Shown here: positions 5,750 through 7,038 of the stretch, in pieces
How positions within the stretch are numbered: position 1 is the first letter of the stretch
How the letters are laid out: each line of letters begins with the position of its first letter
Source: Erysipelotrichaceae bacterium
GTDB lineage: Bacteria; Bacillota_I; Bacilli_A; Erysipelotrichales; Erysipelotrichaceae
Reading direction: 5' to 3'
DNA length: 7,038 nt
NCBI GenBank assembly: GCA_017511325.1
Contig: JAFWKS010000020.1
Span: 1-7,038, forward strand
Program-made: the position numbers and the translations under genes
Notes under the pieces: model-generated
Told to the model about the DNA's origin: nothing
The model's input: the letters and a program-made list of their open reading frames with translations, nothing else
Database searches by the model: none

Positions 5750-7038
5750 ATGGGCAAGAAAAAGAAGCTGATGCAGATTGATAATCTTACTGGAGGTCTT
5801 CAGATTTCGGATAAGAAAGCTATCGAAGATTTTTTTAATCAGCTTGAGAATAAGATAGATCTTCCAATCTTTTCAAAAGCATTGCTTATAAGTCATTTTG
5901 CAAAAGGCTTTGAATATTATCAGGATCACGGTTTTACTGCAGAAAAGATCATCGAGATCCTGAATATAGAAAACATCGGTGATTTTTATCAGCAAGGTAA
6001 AAGACAATACGTAAGTCTTGATAATGCAGCGATCATTTATCCTTTAGGCATGAAATTCGGCCAGATGCCGATGTTTCGACTCTCTGTCGAACTTAAAGAA
6101 GATATAGAACCGTGTCTGCTGCAGCTGGCTTTGGATTTCACGATCAAACGTTTTCCACTGTTTGCATCGATCATCAAGAACGGTTTTTTCTGGCATTATC
6201 TGGAGACTACCTGCAATATCCATCTGATTGAAGAAGAAAAGGATATTCCCTGTAAACCGATATCTATAACCCGCAGGACAATGGGCTCTTTTAGAGTCCT
6301 TTACTATAAGAAAAGGATCAGTGTGGAATTCTTCCATGTGTTGACTGACGGCATCGGCGGAATGAGTTTTCTAAAGACGCTGACAGCAGAGTATTTAAGA
6401 CTTAAACAGATAGATGTTCCGAATGAGGAAGGTGTCCTTGACATCAATGGACCGGTGGACAATGCAGAACAGGTCAACGAATTTGCGAATGCGCAAGGCA
6501 AAAGCGATATGTCGACATTCGTGGATAAGAAGTCTTTGCAGCTGGATGGAAAACTGAGCAGCCTCAACGTGAACAGGATCATGCACTATGTTATGGATAC
6601 AGACGAGCTCAAAAAGATCGCTCACAGGTATGATGCGACGATCACTTCATATCTGACCGCTATAATGTTCCTGGCGGCAAAAAAATGCATCTCAGCCAAA
6701 AAAGGTGTTTTCAATATCCAGATCCCAATCAACATGCGCAAGTTCAACGGTTCAAAGACCCTGAGAAACTATGCGATGTATTTCAATCTGACCATGGATA
6801 TTGCCGATATAGATGATAAAGAATCTCTGATCAAAGAGGCAGGGAAGCAGATCAGAGAAAAGGGCACTCAGGAAGAGATGAATCACATGATGATGACGAC
6901 CAGAAAGATCATCAAATCCCTGACCTATCTGCCGCTTTTTATCAAGGTCCCGATCGTTCAAAGCGTATACGGCTATCTGGGTAACAGTATCATCGGCAAC
7001 ACTTTATCTAATTTAGGTCTTATCAAAGTTCCTGAAGA
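5750..7038 (+). CDS. alcohol acetyltransferase-like protein (condensation superfamily), 3' end outside window
   Basis: The frame is open from ATG 5750 to the window end: 429 complete codons without a stop. From residue about 88 it resembles the alcohol acetyltransferase family (AATase, PF07247) of the chloramphenicol-acetyltransferase-like/condensation superfamily, which moves acyl groups from CoA or a carrier to an alcohol or amine. Visible motifs are YVSLDNAAIIYP (87-98), MPMFRLSVEL, TIKRFPLFA, NGFFWHYLE, FFHVLTDGIGG with catalytic-type HxxxDG (His196, Asp200, Gly201), IPINMRKF (325-332) and NTLSNLGLIKVP near the visible end. The family usually continues some 50-70 residues further. Residues 1-85, lysine-rich then mainly helical, are an extension I do not recognise. 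No Shine-Dalgarno site precedes ATG 5750; Met8 (5771) is an alternative. The start is 16 bases after the tRNA, so the two may share a transcript. The substrate is unknown. Confidence 0.85.
   Translation, partial: MGKKKKLMQIDNLTGGLQISDKKAIEDFFNQLENKIDLPIFSKALLISHFAKGFEYYQDHGFTAEKIIEILNIENIGDFYQQGKRQYVSLDNAAIIYPLGMKFGQMPMFRLSVELKEDIEPCLLQLALDFTIKRFPLFASIIKNGFFWHYLETTCNIHLIEEEKDIPCKPISITRRTMGSFRVLYYKKRISVEFFHVLTDGIGGMSFLKTLTAEYLRLKQIDVPNEEGVLDINGPVDNAEQVNEFANAQGKSDMSTFVDKKSLQLDGKLSSLNVNRIMHYVMDTDELKKIAHRYDATITSYLTAIMFLAAKKCISAKKGVFNIQIPINMRKFNGSKTLRNYAMYFNLTMDIADIDDKESLIKEAGKQIREKGTQEEMNHMMMTTRKIIKSLTYLPLFIKVPIVQSVYGYLGNSIIGNTLSNLGLIKVPE

Noticed and set aside
6044..6625. Several overlapping minus-strand open frames in the 3' part of the window
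   Set aside because: They are antisense to the continuous AATase-like frame with HxxxDG and other family motifs, and none has a recognisable domain.

Overview
The window looks like ordinary chromosomal DNA from a Bacillota (Firmicutes) bacterium with moderately low GC. Several things point there: a CIRCE/HrcA-type heat-shock operator in front of groES-groEL, strong AGGAGG ribosome-binding sites on those two genes, short U-tailed intrinsic terminators, and protein sequences typical of gut Firmicutes. An Erysipelotrichia-like host is my best guess, but that is an inference from protein style and not a demonstrated placement. All genes lie on the + strand.

Layout: (1) 1-282 is the 3' end of an aspartate-semialdehyde dehydrogenase gene, closed by a hairpin terminator. 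(2) 350-1582 encodes a membrane-anchored protein with a C-terminal Amidase_6-like cysteine hydrolase domain, with its own promoter and terminator. (3) 1619-3667 is the groES-groEL chaperonin operon with operator, promoter, Shine-Dalgarno sites and terminator. (4) 3691-5505 encodes a single-chain ABC exporter half-transporter (membrane domain plus ATPase). (5) 5506-5658 is a short AT-rich spacer with TTNACA direct repeats, a terminator and a promoter. (6) 5659-5733 is tRNA-Arg(CCU). (7) From 5750 to the window end an open reading frame encodes an alcohol-acetyltransferase-like (HxxxDG condensation superfamily) protein that begins only 16 bases after the tRNA and carries an unrecognised N-terminal extension of about 85 residues.

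The genes look like independent one- or two-gene transcription units packed tightly together, not one functional system. The recurring feature is compaction: three terminators run almost directly into the next promoter. Two protein genes start within about 15 bases of a -10 box without a Shine-Dalgarno site, so their mRNAs may be leaderless. A third protein gene also lacks a Shine-Dalgarno site and sits directly behind a tRNA. The chaperonin genes are the opposite, with classical leaders. I see no mobile element, CRISPR array or clearly new multi-gene system. The points most worth a second look are the non-SD starts, the tRNA-mRNA junction, the extra operator half-site, and the N-terminal extension of the last protein.
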